The notes beneath the pieces are model-generated. The model saw only the letters and a list, made by a program, of their open reading frames with translations. It made no database searches and had not been told where the DNA came from. Shown piece after piece: positions 18,474-26,642 of a stretch of 64,000 nucleotides of DNA. The first letter of the stretch is position 1. Every line of letters begins with the position of its first letter. Source of the DNA: Bacteroidia bacterium (GTDB lineage: Bacteria > Bacteroidota > Bacteroidia > J057); assembly GCA_041391665.1 (NCBI GenBank), contig JAWKNO010000003.1, forward strand, positions 806,001 through 870,000. Reading direction: 5' to 3'. The position numbers and the translations under genes are program-made.

Positions 18474-18896
18474 ATGTTTAAAAGCTACCATACACATCTG
18501 GCCGTTTTAAAGTGGCTGATCTTATGCTCAATCCTGATCATGACCGCACAATTGTTGATGGATGGTAACCTCCCCCCTTTAAAACAGGCGCAAAAGAAAA
18601 CTTTTGTTCAGATACGGGAAGCACTCAATGCGGTCAGCCAGCCATCCTCCGGCCCATCAAGCAGTACCTATTCCTACACAGGCGATCATATCCGGTTTTC
18701 CCGACCTGATCTGTGTACCGAAAATCTGAAAATTGAAGTGGTGAGATTTGGGGGAGAAAAAGAGTTTAGCAAAAATTTTACCGCTGAAGCACTTACCCCT
18801 GAGATCGATTTTCAGGTAGATTTTCTTACCAGTGGCATATATTTTCTGAAAGTCCGCTGCGAAAATTTTGAAATGACCCGGCTGTTTATTCGCTGA
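18474..18896 (+). CDS. Small exported protein with a T9SS-tail-like C-terminus
   Basis: This 140-residue protein of unknown function has a hydrophobic stretch (LKWLILCSILIMTAQLL, residues about 12-28) that could be a signal peptide or anchor, a short polar middle rich in Ser/Pro, and a C-terminal beta-rich region. The ending (LTSGIYFLKVRCENFEM, then TRLFIR) copies the last strands of type IX sorting domains (SGIYFLKV ... RL..), but the usual N-terminal half of that domain (sNP.. motif) is not evident. It may be a degenerate or minimal T9SS-like domain with no cargo. It lies 112 bp after the tail-anchored gene, same strand. Confidence 0.6.
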   Translation: MFKSYHTHLAVLKWLILCSILIMTAQLLMDGNLPPLKQAQKKTFVQIREALNAVSQPSSGPSSSTYSYTGDHIRFSRPDLCTENLKIEVVRFGGEKEFSKNFTAEALTPEIDFQVDFLTSGIYFLKVRCENFEMTRLFIR

Positions 18897-19274
18897 AGCG
18901 CTTCGGATTTTTTCAATCCTATCTCCTATTTCGGTTATTATTCATTCTGTGCACAGAAGATGGTTTGATTTTCAGCGCCATTTGCCGTGTAGGTTTTTTT
19001 CCCTTTTGGTCAAAAAAAATGAAAACCTGATCCTCTCATCAGGTTCTTCCCAAACCGCTATTTCCACCAGTCAGCATCCCATAATTGCCATTCAAACAAC
19101 ATCCCATCAATGAATTTGGTTCAAAATAATAAATTGAACTGTTATTTAATTTAAACAGGCTGCCTAAAAAAATATAAATTTTCCCGATAGAATTTCAACT
19201 GGCAGCATGTAAGATTCAGGCGTTTTGGAGCAGTTTTTGTATAAGTCATTATTATCTAGCATCAATCGAAAAAA
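18897..19274. other. Intergenic region with one hairpin
   Basis: These 378 bases contain no credible gene. Near 19021-19049 a perfect 8-bp stem (AACCTGAT / ATCAGGTT) with a six-base loop is followed, on the minus strand, by a run of eight T, so it looks like a minus-strand terminator although no minus-strand gene lies to its right. The remainder is AT-rich, as expected for a promoter of the gene at 19275. Confidence 0.5.
19021..19049 (-). terminator. Terminator-like hairpin on the minus strand, without a visible gene
   Basis: The 8-bp arms lie at 19024-19031 and 19038-19045. On the minus strand the hairpin is followed by TTTTC and then a T8 run at 19012-19019. All large reading frames to the right are on the plus strand, so it either ends an antisense or small RNA or is fortuitous. 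Confidence 0.45.
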
Positions 19275-19952
19275 ATGGAACAGGCGAATACCCCCTCAAA
19301 CCAGTTCGAAGAATATTTGGGCAAAATTGAAGCGCGTGAGAAGGTCAGGCGCAGAAAAACCAAACTTAAATGGTTTTTGTTGTTGGCTTTTATGGGATCC
19401 GGTTTTGTATTATATCAGCAGTCGGGTTCATTAGAAAAAAAAGAATCTCTGAGAAGATTTTCGGTCACTGACCTGGATCCTGATCTGGTCAATGGGATTT
19501 TTGCGCAAAACGAAGAACCAATCATTGTCTATCACCCAGAAATTGGCAACGACACCGTTGCATCGGTAAATGAGTACTATCAGATATTAAATCTGATTGA
19601 CCTGATTGAAATGGGACGGAAGGCATATACAGATATGGAAAAAAGATCCTCTGACAGCAGTCAGACTGCACCGCTGCAAACTTTCGTGGTAGATGTTGCC
19701 GGGGAGCGTCAGATCAAAAGAAAACTGACCTTTACGGTTGAAGACTATAATCCGGAGTTTGAATATGAACTTGACTTTGGAAATGGCGTCGTCAAGCCGA
19801 TTAAGGATCGCACGGTATATGCTTACCCCCTGCCGGGTCATTTTGACCTTACCCTCAAGGCCACAAGCAAAGACGGGCGAAGCAGCACCTATGTTAAAAA
19901 GTATGAAATCATTTCGGGAGATGGCTCGGTCAATCTTGCCAACAACAATTAA
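19275..19952 (+). CDS. Single-pass membrane protein with PKD-like domain (paralogue of 21930-23219)
   Basis: The 225-residue protein has a basic cytoplasmic head (EAREKVRRRKTKLK), one membrane helix (WFLLLAFMGSGFVLYQ, about residues 34-50) and a periplasmic part. The first periplasmic block (RRFSVTDLDPDLV, EEPIIVYHPEIGNDTVASV, LNLIDLIE) is shared closely with the paralogue at 21930. A PKD-like beta-sandwich follows (YELDFGNGVVKPI, YAYPLPGHFDLTLKAT). It ends after this domain, where the paralogue goes on to a linker and TonB C-terminal domain. The role is unknown; it could compete or pair with the TonB version. A strong terminator follows at 19984. Confidence 0.75.
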   Translation: MEQANTPSNQFEEYLGKIEAREKVRRRKTKLKWFLLLAFMGSGFVLYQQSGSLEKKESLRRFSVTDLDPDLVNGIFAQNEEPIIVYHPEIGNDTVASVNEYYQILNLIDLIEMGRKAYTDMEKRSSDSSQTAPLQTFVVDVAGERQIKRKLTFTVEDYNPEFEYELDFGNGVVKPIKDRTVYAYPLPGHFDLTLKATSKDGRSSTYVKKYEIISGDGSVNLANNN

Positions 19953-19983
19953 TCCGACATCTACTTCTGTGTTCTGAATATAC

Positions 19984-20010
19984 GCCAGCCTTCGGGCTGG
20001 CATTTTTTTT
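19984..20010 (+). terminator. Intrinsic terminator
   Basis: A 7-bp GC-rich stem (GCCAGCC / GGCTGGC) with a TTCG tetraloop is followed by an A and eight T. It ends the transcript of the gene at 19275-19952. Confidence 0.9.
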
Positions 20011-20071
20011 ATTACGTACCTATCTGCTACCTTCGTATCTTAGTGGGCGATCTACGAATTTTGACCAAGTC

Positions 20072-20722
20072 ATGAAAAAAGCACATATTTTCACTGAGCA
20101 GGAACTCAGCCAGATTGAAGCATCTGTAAAAGAATCGGAAAGCAAAACTTCTGGTGAAATTGTTCCGGTATTTGTCAATCAATGCGCATCCTACCCTATC
20201 GCAATATATAAAGGAGGCACGGCTCTCGCATTCTTTGCTTTTGTGGTACTCATTCTGCTTGATCGCTTTGCCCACGGGTTCATATTTTATGATCCTTTTT
20301 GGTATTTGCTGGTGGTATGTGGTGCAGGCGTTTCCGGTGGACTCGCTGTGCGTTATATCCCCGCACTACAACGATGGCTTGCCGGGAGCGAACATCTGCG
20401 GGAAATGGCATATTTTAAGGCCAACCAGTTTTTTCTTCGGGAAGAAGTATTTCAGACTGTTGACCGAACCGGGATCATGATTTTTGTGGCTTGGTTTGAG
20501 CATCAGGTTATTGTCATGGCTGACAAAGGGATCAGTAAAGTAGTAGAGCAGGCAGCATGGGACCAGATCGTAGCGGAAATGATCATCGCCATCAAAAATG
20601 GCAATGTTACAGAAGGCATCATATCTGCGGTGAATGCATGCGCAAAAATCCTTGTGGATAAGGGCGTTGAAATTCAGCCTGATGATACAGACGAACTATC
20701 CAATCAGCTACGAACAGAGTAA
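20072..20722 (+). CDS. TPM-domain membrane protein
   Basis: The 216-residue protein has the TPM domain split by two membrane helices. The first part is FTEQELSQIEASVKESE and KTSGEIVPVFVNQCASY, then come helices TALAFFAFVVLILLDRF and FWYLLVVCGAGVSGG, and the second part has VFQTVDRTGIMIFVAWFEHQ, VIVMADKGISKVV and WDQIVAEMI. This is the Bacteroidota form of the TPM_phosphatase-like family that usually follows LemA and precedes a YgcG-type protein. The stop overlaps the next start by one base (TAATG at 20720-20724), so the two are translated together. No LemA gene is present here. Confidence 0.85.
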   Translation: MKKAHIFTEQELSQIEASVKESESKTSGEIVPVFVNQCASYPIAIYKGGTALAFFAFVVLILLDRFAHGFIFYDPFWYLLVVCGAGVSGGLAVRYIPALQRWLAGSEHLREMAYFKANQFFLREEVFQTVDRTGIMIFVAWFEHQVIVMADKGISKVVEQAAWDQIVAEMIIAIKNGNVTEGIISAVNACAKILVDKGVEIQPDDTDELSNQLRTE

Positions 20723-21609
20723 TGTCTCTCCGTTATCTTCTATTTAGCATTTTTTCCCTGATAACGTTTCAGGGTTTTTCGCTCGACGTACCCTACCTCA
20801 CCGGGAACGTCAACGACTATGCAGGCATTCTCACCAGGCCAGGCTTTAACACAATAAGCCAGACCCTGATAGCACACGAAAAAAATACAACCAACCAGAT
20901 TGTTGTACTCACTATACCTTCTTTAAATGGAGAAGATATTGAAACCTATGCCAATCGTGTCTTTAACACATGGCAGTTGGGGCAAAAGGACAAAAACAAT
21001 GGGGTCCTGGTTGTGATTGCCAAACAGGAAAAAAAGTTAAGAATCGAAGTAGGCTACGGACTGGAGCCAATACTTACCGACTACACCTGCGACCAGATTA
21101 TCCGTAGCAGAATGGCGCCCTTTTTTAGAAAAGACGATTTCACGACAGGCATTTCCGAAGGAACCAACGCGATCATCAGAGTGCTTACCGGAGATCAAAA
21201 CATCAGGCAGGAATTGGCGACTGAAAATTATCCATTATGGGCCAAAATCATTATGGGTACTTTTTTTTCAGCGATAATACTATTTATCCTGTATTCCATT
21301 ATCGGACAGGGGGGATTTTACAGCTGGTTTCTCGGAATCTTTATCATGCTGCTTATCTGGTTTATGACCCCCGGTTTATTTGGCGAAAAAGCAAGCCGGA
21401 TTATATTCTGGACATACATCGGCATTTTTATTGGAGATAAATTATATATCGGGATCCAAAGGCTGCGTGGAAAGTGGCGGGGAAGGTCTGGCGGTGGTTC
21501 CGGAAATGGTGGTGGCGGAGTCAGCTGGGGCAGCGGATATTCAGGAGGGGGGGGATATTCCGGCGGCGGCGGATTTTCTGGCGGCGGCGGCAGCAGCGGT
21601 TCGTGGTAA
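20722..21609 (+). CDS. YgcG-like TPM-domain protein with Gly/Ser-rich tail
   Basis: The 295-residue envelope protein starts with a signal peptide (MSLRYLLFSIFSLITFQGFS). The TPM domain follows at about residues 25-155 (NDYAGILTRPG, NQIVVLTIPSLNGEDIE, YANRVFNTWQLG, NNGVLVVIAKQEKKLRIEVG, FFRKDDFTTGISEG). Two to three membrane helices come next (IIMGTFFSAIILFILYSII; FYSWFLGIFIMLLIWF), then a C-terminal Gly/Ser-rich tail of about 45 residues with repeated GGGG and SGGGGYS units that ends at SW. Such tails are the hallmark of YgcG/TPM proteins. Some characterised plant and archaeal TPM domains have phosphatase activity, but bacterial function is unproven. It is translationally coupled to the previous gene. 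Confidence 0.88.
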   Translation: MSLRYLLFSIFSLITFQGFSLDVPYLTGNVNDYAGILTRPGFNTISQTLIAHEKNTTNQIVVLTIPSLNGEDIETYANRVFNTWQLGQKDKNNGVLVVIAKQEKKLRIEVGYGLEPILTDYTCDQIIRSRMAPFFRKDDFTTGISEGTNAIIRVLTGDQNIRQELATENYPLWAKIIMGTFFSAIILFILYSIIGQGGFYSWFLGIFIMLLIWFMTPGLFGEKASRIIFWTYIGIFIGDKLYIGIQRLRGKWRGRSGGGSGNGGGGVSWGSGYSGGGGYSGGGGFSGGGGSSGSW

Positions 21610-21929
21610 GAAAAAAAACGTACTTCGTAATGTTATATTCCCAAATCCGAATATTGAGTATTCCGATTAGTTTTCATTTGACCCAAATGATTTAACCAAT
21701 CAATATCTCTTATTTGCCATTCATACGAAAGGCAAAATAGTAATGAGAATCTATGCTTAGATTGACTCAAGAAATCGACCCATTCCTCCCGAAATCTAAC
21801 ACTTGTAATCTTCGTTTTTCGCCCTTTTAAGATTTTTCACTGCTGAAACTTGTGAGAGAGATGTTTCCATGGCCCGTTTTTTGGCTGGTCACAGGAAGCG
21901 CGTTTCCCTCCACCTAACATCGAGAAGAT
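21610..21929. other. Intergenic region, no gene seen
   Basis: These 320 bases between the YgcG-like gene and the TonB-fusion gene hold only short frames. No terminator of convincing strength follows 21609, and no promoter pair could be fixed. The AT content is high around 21630-21730. Confidence 0.5.
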
Positions 21930-23219
21930 ATGCAAAACGCAAACAAGACAACGACTGTTCACAAAATTGATGACTACCTCCTTCGGATTGAAGCCCATGA
22001 AAAAGCCGAAAGAAGAAGAAAAGGCCTCTATGCTCTAGTACTATTTGCTGTTGTGGGAATAGGCTTCACGGTCTATAAAACCATTAGTTTCCAGAAAAAC
22101 CTCCGAACTTTCAGCGTGGCTGACCTTTCGTATGAGAAGGTACAGACATTGTTTACCGAAGACGAGGCTCCAATTATCGTTAGTCATCCGGATATTGGCC
22201 GTGATACAGTAAAATCTGTAGAGGACTATATCACAGTGTTGAATCTTCTGGACCTGATTGAACAAAATCGCAACCTGGCCATCAGCGTTGTTGATACCCT
22301 TTCGGGCGAAGAGACCGCAGAAGAAACCGCACAAAATAGCCTTTCTCCTTACATGGTAGATATTGACGGAGAGCGCAAACAGGGCCGCACACTCAACTTT
22401 AGTATCGAGAATTATGATCCCGAAGTAACCTATATGCTGGACTTTGGAAATGGTTCCAGACGCAGAGTCGGCAAATCGTTTACTTATACTTACGAACAGC
22501 CCGGAAACTACCGTATCCAACTATACTCAACCAAAAACGCGGTTTCCAATACGTACACAAAACGGGTGCAAATCAGTCAGGATGAAAGAATGGCCACGCA
22601 GATCGCAAGTGCGGCGAAACCACTCAACGAACCCGAATCTGTTGTAGACCTGAATGCCACAAAAAGCGAAAGTGAAAGTGAATTAAAAACCGGTGCGAAT
22701 CTGCCAGAAGAACCGCGCGAAGAAGAACCAGCCAACAATACAGTAGCGTCATCAGAAACGGTTTCAGAAAATAAAGAAACTGATTCACCGATTACAGAAA
22801 ATACAGAGGTCTTCCGTACCGAAAATACACGTGATCTGCCGACGCGTCCGGCTCCGCAACCAGTTTCCGAGGTGGTCAAAGCATCCAATGCTTCTGTCAA
22901 CAAACCGCTGGTCGCTGCTCAGCTTATGCCCGAATTTCCGGGAGGAACCAAAGCCCTGGCAAGGTTTTTCAACAAATACTACCGCTACCCGTTGGAAGCT
23001 AAAAACAATAACATCGAAGGCGTTGTATATGTACGGTTTATTGTAAATCCCGACGGCAGCCTGAGCAATGCGAAAGTAGTAAAAGGCGTGGGACATGGCT
23101 GTGATGAGGAAGCCATCCGCCTGATTTCACTTATGCCCAAATGGATTCCAGGTGAGCAGGACGGAACAAAAGTAGCCGTTTACAAGACGATCCCCATTAC
23201 CTTCCGGCTTCTCAACTAA
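21930..23219 (+). CDS. TonB-family energy transducer with PKD-like periplasmic domain
   Basis: The 429-residue protein has a basic cytoplasmic head (EAHEKAERRRKG), a membrane helix (LYALVLFAVVGIGFTVYK) and a periplasmic region. The first block (FSVADLSYEKV, EAPIIVSHPDIGRDTVKSV, LNLLDLIE) and the following PKD-like block (YMLDFGNGSRRRVGKS, YTYEQPGNYRIQLYST) match the shorter paralogue at 19275. A disordered acidic/Ser/Thr/Pro linker of about 110 residues follows. A TonB C-terminal domain ends the protein (MPEFPGGTKALARFF, YRYPLEAKNNNIEGVVYVRF, VNPDGSLSNAKVVKGVGHG, DEEAIRLISLMPKWIPG). TonB normally passes proton-motive energy to outer-membrane receptors with ExbB/ExbD; no Exb gene is near. The extra domains make it different from a plain TonB. 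Confidence 0.85.
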   Translation: MQNANKTTTVHKIDDYLLRIEAHEKAERRRKGLYALVLFAVVGIGFTVYKTISFQKNLRTFSVADLSYEKVQTLFTEDEAPIIVSHPDIGRDTVKSVEDYITVLNLLDLIEQNRNLAISVVDTLSGEETAEETAQNSLSPYMVDIDGERKQGRTLNFSIENYDPEVTYMLDFGNGSRRRVGKSFTYTYEQPGNYRIQLYSTKNAVSNTYTKRVQISQDERMATQIASAAKPLNEPESVVDLNATKSESESELKTGANLPEEPREEEPANNTVASSETVSENKETDSPITENTEVFRTENTRDLPTRPAPQPVSEVVKASNASVNKPLVAAQLMPEFPGGTKALARFFNKYYRYPLEAKNNNIEGVVYVRFIVNPDGSLSNAKVVKGVGHGCDEEAIRLISLMPKWIPGEQDGTKVAVYKTIPITFRLLN

Positions 23220-23257
23220 GAAAAATTTTTCCCGGGAAATATTAACACATTTCAAGG

Positions 23258-23286
23258 AGGCTGCCGACGGCAGCCTTTTTGTTTTG
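23258..23286 (+). terminator. Intrinsic terminator after the TonB-fusion gene
   Basis: An 8-bp stem (AGGCTGCC / GGCAGCCT) with a three-base loop is followed by TTTTTGTTTT. This is a strong plus-strand terminator 38 bases past the stop. Confidence 0.9.
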
Positions 23287-23339
23287 GTAATTCCATTTTT
23301 TCAGGCAAAATTGCCATAGTGTTAATGACAAATTCATTT

Positions 23340-24029
23340 ATGAAAAGATTATTCTGGTTAATAGCAGGCATTTTGGTGATTCAGTCTACAGGTTTTGCTC
23401 AAAAAGCACCTAAACTGGTGACCCGCGCCGACAGTATTTCCTACGCTTTGGGTATGGATATTGGAAAAAACCTGGGGCAGCTTGATCTGGATATCAGTCC
23501 GGAAATGCTGTATCAGGGGTTGAGTGATGTATATAAAGATGTGGAGTCTCCGATTTCTGCCGAAGGACTTCAATCCTGTCTTATGGCTTTCCAGCAGGAA
23601 GCGCAGGCTTCACAGCAAAGGAAGTTTATGGAAAGCGCCGAAATGGCCAAACAGGAAGGCGAGCTTTTCCTCGCTCAAAATAAATCTGAAGAAGGTGTGA
23701 TTACCCTTCCCAGCGGACTTCAGTATAAAGTCCTGCGGGCTGGCAATGGCCCTTCACCCGGTCCCAACAACTTGGTGCGGGTGCATTATGAAGGGAGATT
23801 CCTTGACGAATCTGTATTCGACAGCTCATATGAAAGAGGAACACCTGCTGAGTTTCAGGTAACTCAGGTAATTGCCGGATGGACAGAAGCGCTTCAACTG
23901 ATGAATGCCGGTGCCAAATGGCAACTGTATATTCCTTCAGATCTCGCCTATGGTCCAAACGGCTATCCACCCAATATTCCGCCAAATTCAACGCTGATCT
24001 TTGACGTTGAACTGCTGGATTTTAAGTAG
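23340..24029 (+). CDS. FKBP-type peptidyl-prolyl cis-trans isomerase (Mip/FkpA-like), exported
   Basis: The ATG at 23340 (MKRLFWLIAGILVIQSTGFAQ) gives a clear signal peptide, so the upstream in-frame ATG is not used. The 229-residue protein has the two-part Mip/FkpA architecture. An N-terminal helical dimerisation domain (SISYALGMDIGKNLGQ, GLQSCLMAFQQEAQ) and a long connecting helix are followed by the FKBP domain (LPSGLQYKVLRAGNGPSP, VRVHYEGRFLDESVFDSS, VIAGWTEALQLM, IPSDLAYG, NSTLIFDVELL). The active-site aromatic residues (Tyr in HYEGR, Phe-Asp in VFDSS, Trp in GWTEAL, Tyr in AYGP) are present. It catalyses proline isomerisation in folding envelope proteins. The convergent neighbour starts only 3 bases after the stop. 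Confidence 0.94.
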   Translation: MKRLFWLIAGILVIQSTGFAQKAPKLVTRADSISYALGMDIGKNLGQLDLDISPEMLYQGLSDVYKDVESPISAEGLQSCLMAFQQEAQASQQRKFMESAEMAKQEGELFLAQNKSEEGVITLPSGLQYKVLRAGNGPSPGPNNLVRVHYEGRFLDESVFDSSYERGTPAEFQVTQVIAGWTEALQLMNAGAKWQLYIPSDLAYGPNGYPPNIPPNSTLIFDVELLDFK

Positions 24030-24032
24030 GTC

Positions 24033-24653
24033 TTACTGATAAGGATTGCGTACAGTTCTCACAAAACCGTTGAAGCCCTGCTTCTTCAGGTAAGGGATGA
24101 CTGTTGACTTGACATAATCTGTTGACTCAGGTTTGTACAATCCTGCCACGACTTTGTAAAGCCCGTCTTCAAAGGTCAGAAATGTCCCATACGCAAAGAC
24201 GTTGGAAATTTTTTCATACCGACGCATATCCGGTTGCTGAAAGGCACCCAGTTGAACGCTGTATGTCAGGTTTTGGGTTTTGTTTGTACGCAGGCTGCGC
24301 TCATCTGCTTCAATAAAGGCATTGGAGTAGCCCCTGGTCCATATCAATGTAAGGATATTTTCTGCGGTGGCTTTCCCAAGATAAGGGCCGACGAATACTT
24401 TTTTCCCTTCTCCGTCCCGACTTACCATTTGCTGTTCTACAGGAAGTTCAGAAATAGAAAATGGGCGGATAAAACCAAACTCTTTAAGATCATCAAACTG
24501 GGCTAAATCTTCCAGAGAGTTCATCGTGCCCACGTAGATTTGATATATGGTGTGGTCCCCGGCAGGCTGAGAGTCAGTCTGGGCAAAAACGGGTGTAAGC
24601 ATAAAAAAAACAGCAATGATCGTTGCTGTCAACTGTAATAATACGCCTTTCAT
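24033..24653 (-). CDS. Exported protein with SPOR-like repeats
   Basis: The start at 24653 (MKGVLLQLTATIIAVFFML, cleavage after VFAQ) gives a signal peptide and 206 residues; longer starts have no signal. Two tandem units resemble the SPOR/peptidoglycan-binding fold. Unit one has TIYQIYVGTMNSLEDLAQF, then VFVGPYLGKATAENIL. Unit two has TYSVQLGAFQQPDMRRYEK, then YKVVAGLYKPESTDYVKSTV. Canonical SPOR domains bind denuded glycan strands at the division septum; these copies are divergent, so binding is an inference. Its upstream region is shared with the ABC exporter on the other strand. Confidence 0.68.
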   Translation of the reverse strand: MKGVLLQLTATIIAVFFMLTPVFAQTDSQPAGDHTIYQIYVGTMNSLEDLAQFDDLKEFGFIRPFSISELPVEQQMVSRDGEGKKVFVGPYLGKATAENILTLIWTRGYSNAFIEADERSLRTNKTQNLTYSVQLGAFQQPDMRRYEKISNVFAYGTFLTFEDGLYKVVAGLYKPESTDYVKSTVIPYLKKQGFNGFVRTVRNPYQ

Positions 24654-24777
24654 GGGATAGTTTTTAGGGTTCTCAATTACTTGCATAACTCCGAAATTAG
24701 CACTTTTATTGCTTTCCCCAAGCGCGCTGCACAACTTATTGCCAACTCTGGAAACAAGCCTTGCGTATGAAGACCTT

Positions 24778-26634
24778 ATGAGTTTATTTTCCAATTTATT
24801 TCGCGCATCTGCCAGAGACCAACGTTATGGCGGAACGCTCTCTCTTAAAGACAACCTTCGGGCCCTCAGACATCTGCCTCCCTTTTTGCGCCTGATCTGG
24901 GATACACAGCCCTGGATGGCAGCGGGCAACATGGCCTTGCGCCTGCTGAAAGCAGGCGTACCGGTAAGCACCCTTTACATTGGTAAACTGATCATCGACG
25001 AAGTCGTTTTCCTCTCCCAGCATACCGGAGGAGAGAAAACCCATCTTTGGATGCTCATAGGTATGGAGTTGGGGCTGGCGATTATTTCAGCCATGCTGGG
25101 AAGAGCGATCTCCCTTCTCGATGCATTGCTGGGAGACCTTTTCAGCAATGAAAGCTCTGTCAGGCTGATTGCGCATGCAGCTAGTCTTGATCTCCCTCAG
25201 TTTGAAGACTCCGTATTTTACGACAAACTGGAGCGCGCACGTCAGCAAACCAACAGCCGCACCATCCTCATGTCTCAGATGCTGCTTCAGGCTCAGGATA
25301 TGATTTCGATGGTATTTCTGGCTGCCGGGCTCGTATTTTTCAACCCATGGTTAATCGTATTGCTGGTGATTACGGTTATTCCAGCTTTCATCAGCGAAAC
25401 CCACTTCAACCAACGAAGCTATTCGATATCCCGCGCATGGACACCGGAGCGGAGAGAACTCGATTATATGCGGTATATCGGAGCCAGTGACCAGACGGTA
25501 AAAGAAGTGAAGATCTTTGGGCTGGCCGATTTTCTGAAAGACCGGTTTCAAAAACTGGCGCATCGTTACTATCTGGCAAACAAAGCTTTAGCCATTAAAA
25601 GAGCAGTTTGGGGGTTTGTATTTAATACCTTTGGAGATCTCGGCTATTATGGTGCTTATGTACTGATTGTAATCCAGACTATTCATGGGCAGATCAGCCT
25701 GGGAGACCTGACGTTTTTATCCGGTTCTTTCAGCCGTCTGAGCGGGCTTTTGCAGGGCATCCTGTCGCGGTTTTCAACCATTGCACAGAGTGCTTTATAC
25801 CTGCAGGATTTTTTCGATTTTTTTGCGATGAAGCCGGAGATTTTTTCCCCCGCCGATCCCCTGCCCTTTCCTGCACAGATTCAGGAAGGATTTGTATTTG
25901 AAAATGTTTCTTTTAAATATCCCAGTTCCCACAAATATGCCCTCCGCAATGCCTCATTTGAACTGAAAGCAGGAGAGAAGCTGGCACTTGTAGGGGAAAA
26001 CGGGGCAGGTAAAACCACCCTTGTGAAACTGCTGGCCAGGCTGTATGATCCGACTGAGGGGCGGATTCTGCTCGACGGACACGACCTTCGGCAATATGAC
26101 CTGAAACAACTCAGACAGGCCATCGGAGTAATATTTCAGGATTTTGTGCGATATCAGTTGACAGTAGGGGAAAATATTGCCGTTGGGCAGATCACCCATA
26201 TTTATGATCAATCCAAAATTGAGGATGCGGCACACAAAAGTATGGCGGACACAGTGGTTCATTCACTGGAAGGCGGATACGATCAAATGTTGGGAAGAAA
26301 GTTTGACAAAGGCGTAGAGCTTTCCGGCGGGCAGTGGCAGAAGGTAGCTCTTGGGCGTGCCTATATGCGCGAAGCACAGGTGCTCATTTTGGATGAACCC
26401 ACAGCAGCACTCGACGCCAGAGCCGAATACGACGTTTTTGTGCGGTTTTCAGCGTTGACCAAAGGCAAAACGGCCATTCTGATTTCTCACCGTTTTAGTA
26501 CAGTAAGAATGGCTGACCGAATCCTTGTGCTGGAAAATGGCGGTATTAGTGAAACCGGCTCTCATGAAGAGTTGCTGGCCCTGGGAGGCGTATATGCAGA
26601 ATTGTTTGAGTTACAGGCACAAGGATACAGATAA
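24778..26634 (+). CDS. ABC exporter, fused permease and ATPase (MsbA/lipid-peptide type)
   Basis: I chose ATG 24778 (MSLFSNLFRASARD), since the longer frame adds a polar leader that overlaps the divergent promoter region. The 618-residue half transporter has a six-helix membrane domain to about residue 350 (SMLGRAISLLDALL, MISMVFLAAGLVFF, LIVLLVITVIPAF, FGDLGYYGAYVLIVIQT). The ATPase has Walker A GENGAGKTTLVKLL near residue 407, Q-loop VIFQDFVRY, signature LSGGQWQKVALGRAY, Walker B VLILDEPTAALD and H-loop ISHRFSTV. It works as a homodimer or heterodimer in the inner membrane. Substrates of this branch include lipids and peptides; nothing nearby tells which. Confidence 0.93.
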   Translation: MSLFSNLFRASARDQRYGGTLSLKDNLRALRHLPPFLRLIWDTQPWMAAGNMALRLLKAGVPVSTLYIGKLIIDEVVFLSQHTGGEKTHLWMLIGMELGLAIISAMLGRAISLLDALLGDLFSNESSVRLIAHAASLDLPQFEDSVFYDKLERARQQTNSRTILMSQMLLQAQDMISMVFLAAGLVFFNPWLIVLLVITVIPAFISETHFNQRSYSISRAWTPERRELDYMRYIGASDQTVKEVKIFGLADFLKDRFQKLAHRYYLANKALAIKRAVWGFVFNTFGDLGYYGAYVLIVIQTIHGQISLGDLTFLSGSFSRLSGLLQGILSRFSTIAQSALYLQDFFDFFAMKPEIFSPADPLPFPAQIQEGFVFENVSFKYPSSHKYALRNASFELKAGEKLALVGENGAGKTTLVKLLARLYDPTEGRILLDGHDLRQYDLKQLRQAIGVIFQDFVRYQLTVGENIAVGQITHIYDQSKIEDAAHKSMADTVVHSLEGGYDQMLGRKFDKGVELSGGQWQKVALGRAYMREAQVLILDEPTAALDARAEYDVFVRFSALTKGKTAILISHRFSTVRMADRILVLENGGISETGSHEELLALGGVYAELFELQAQGYR

Positions 26635-26642
26635 AAGAAAAT

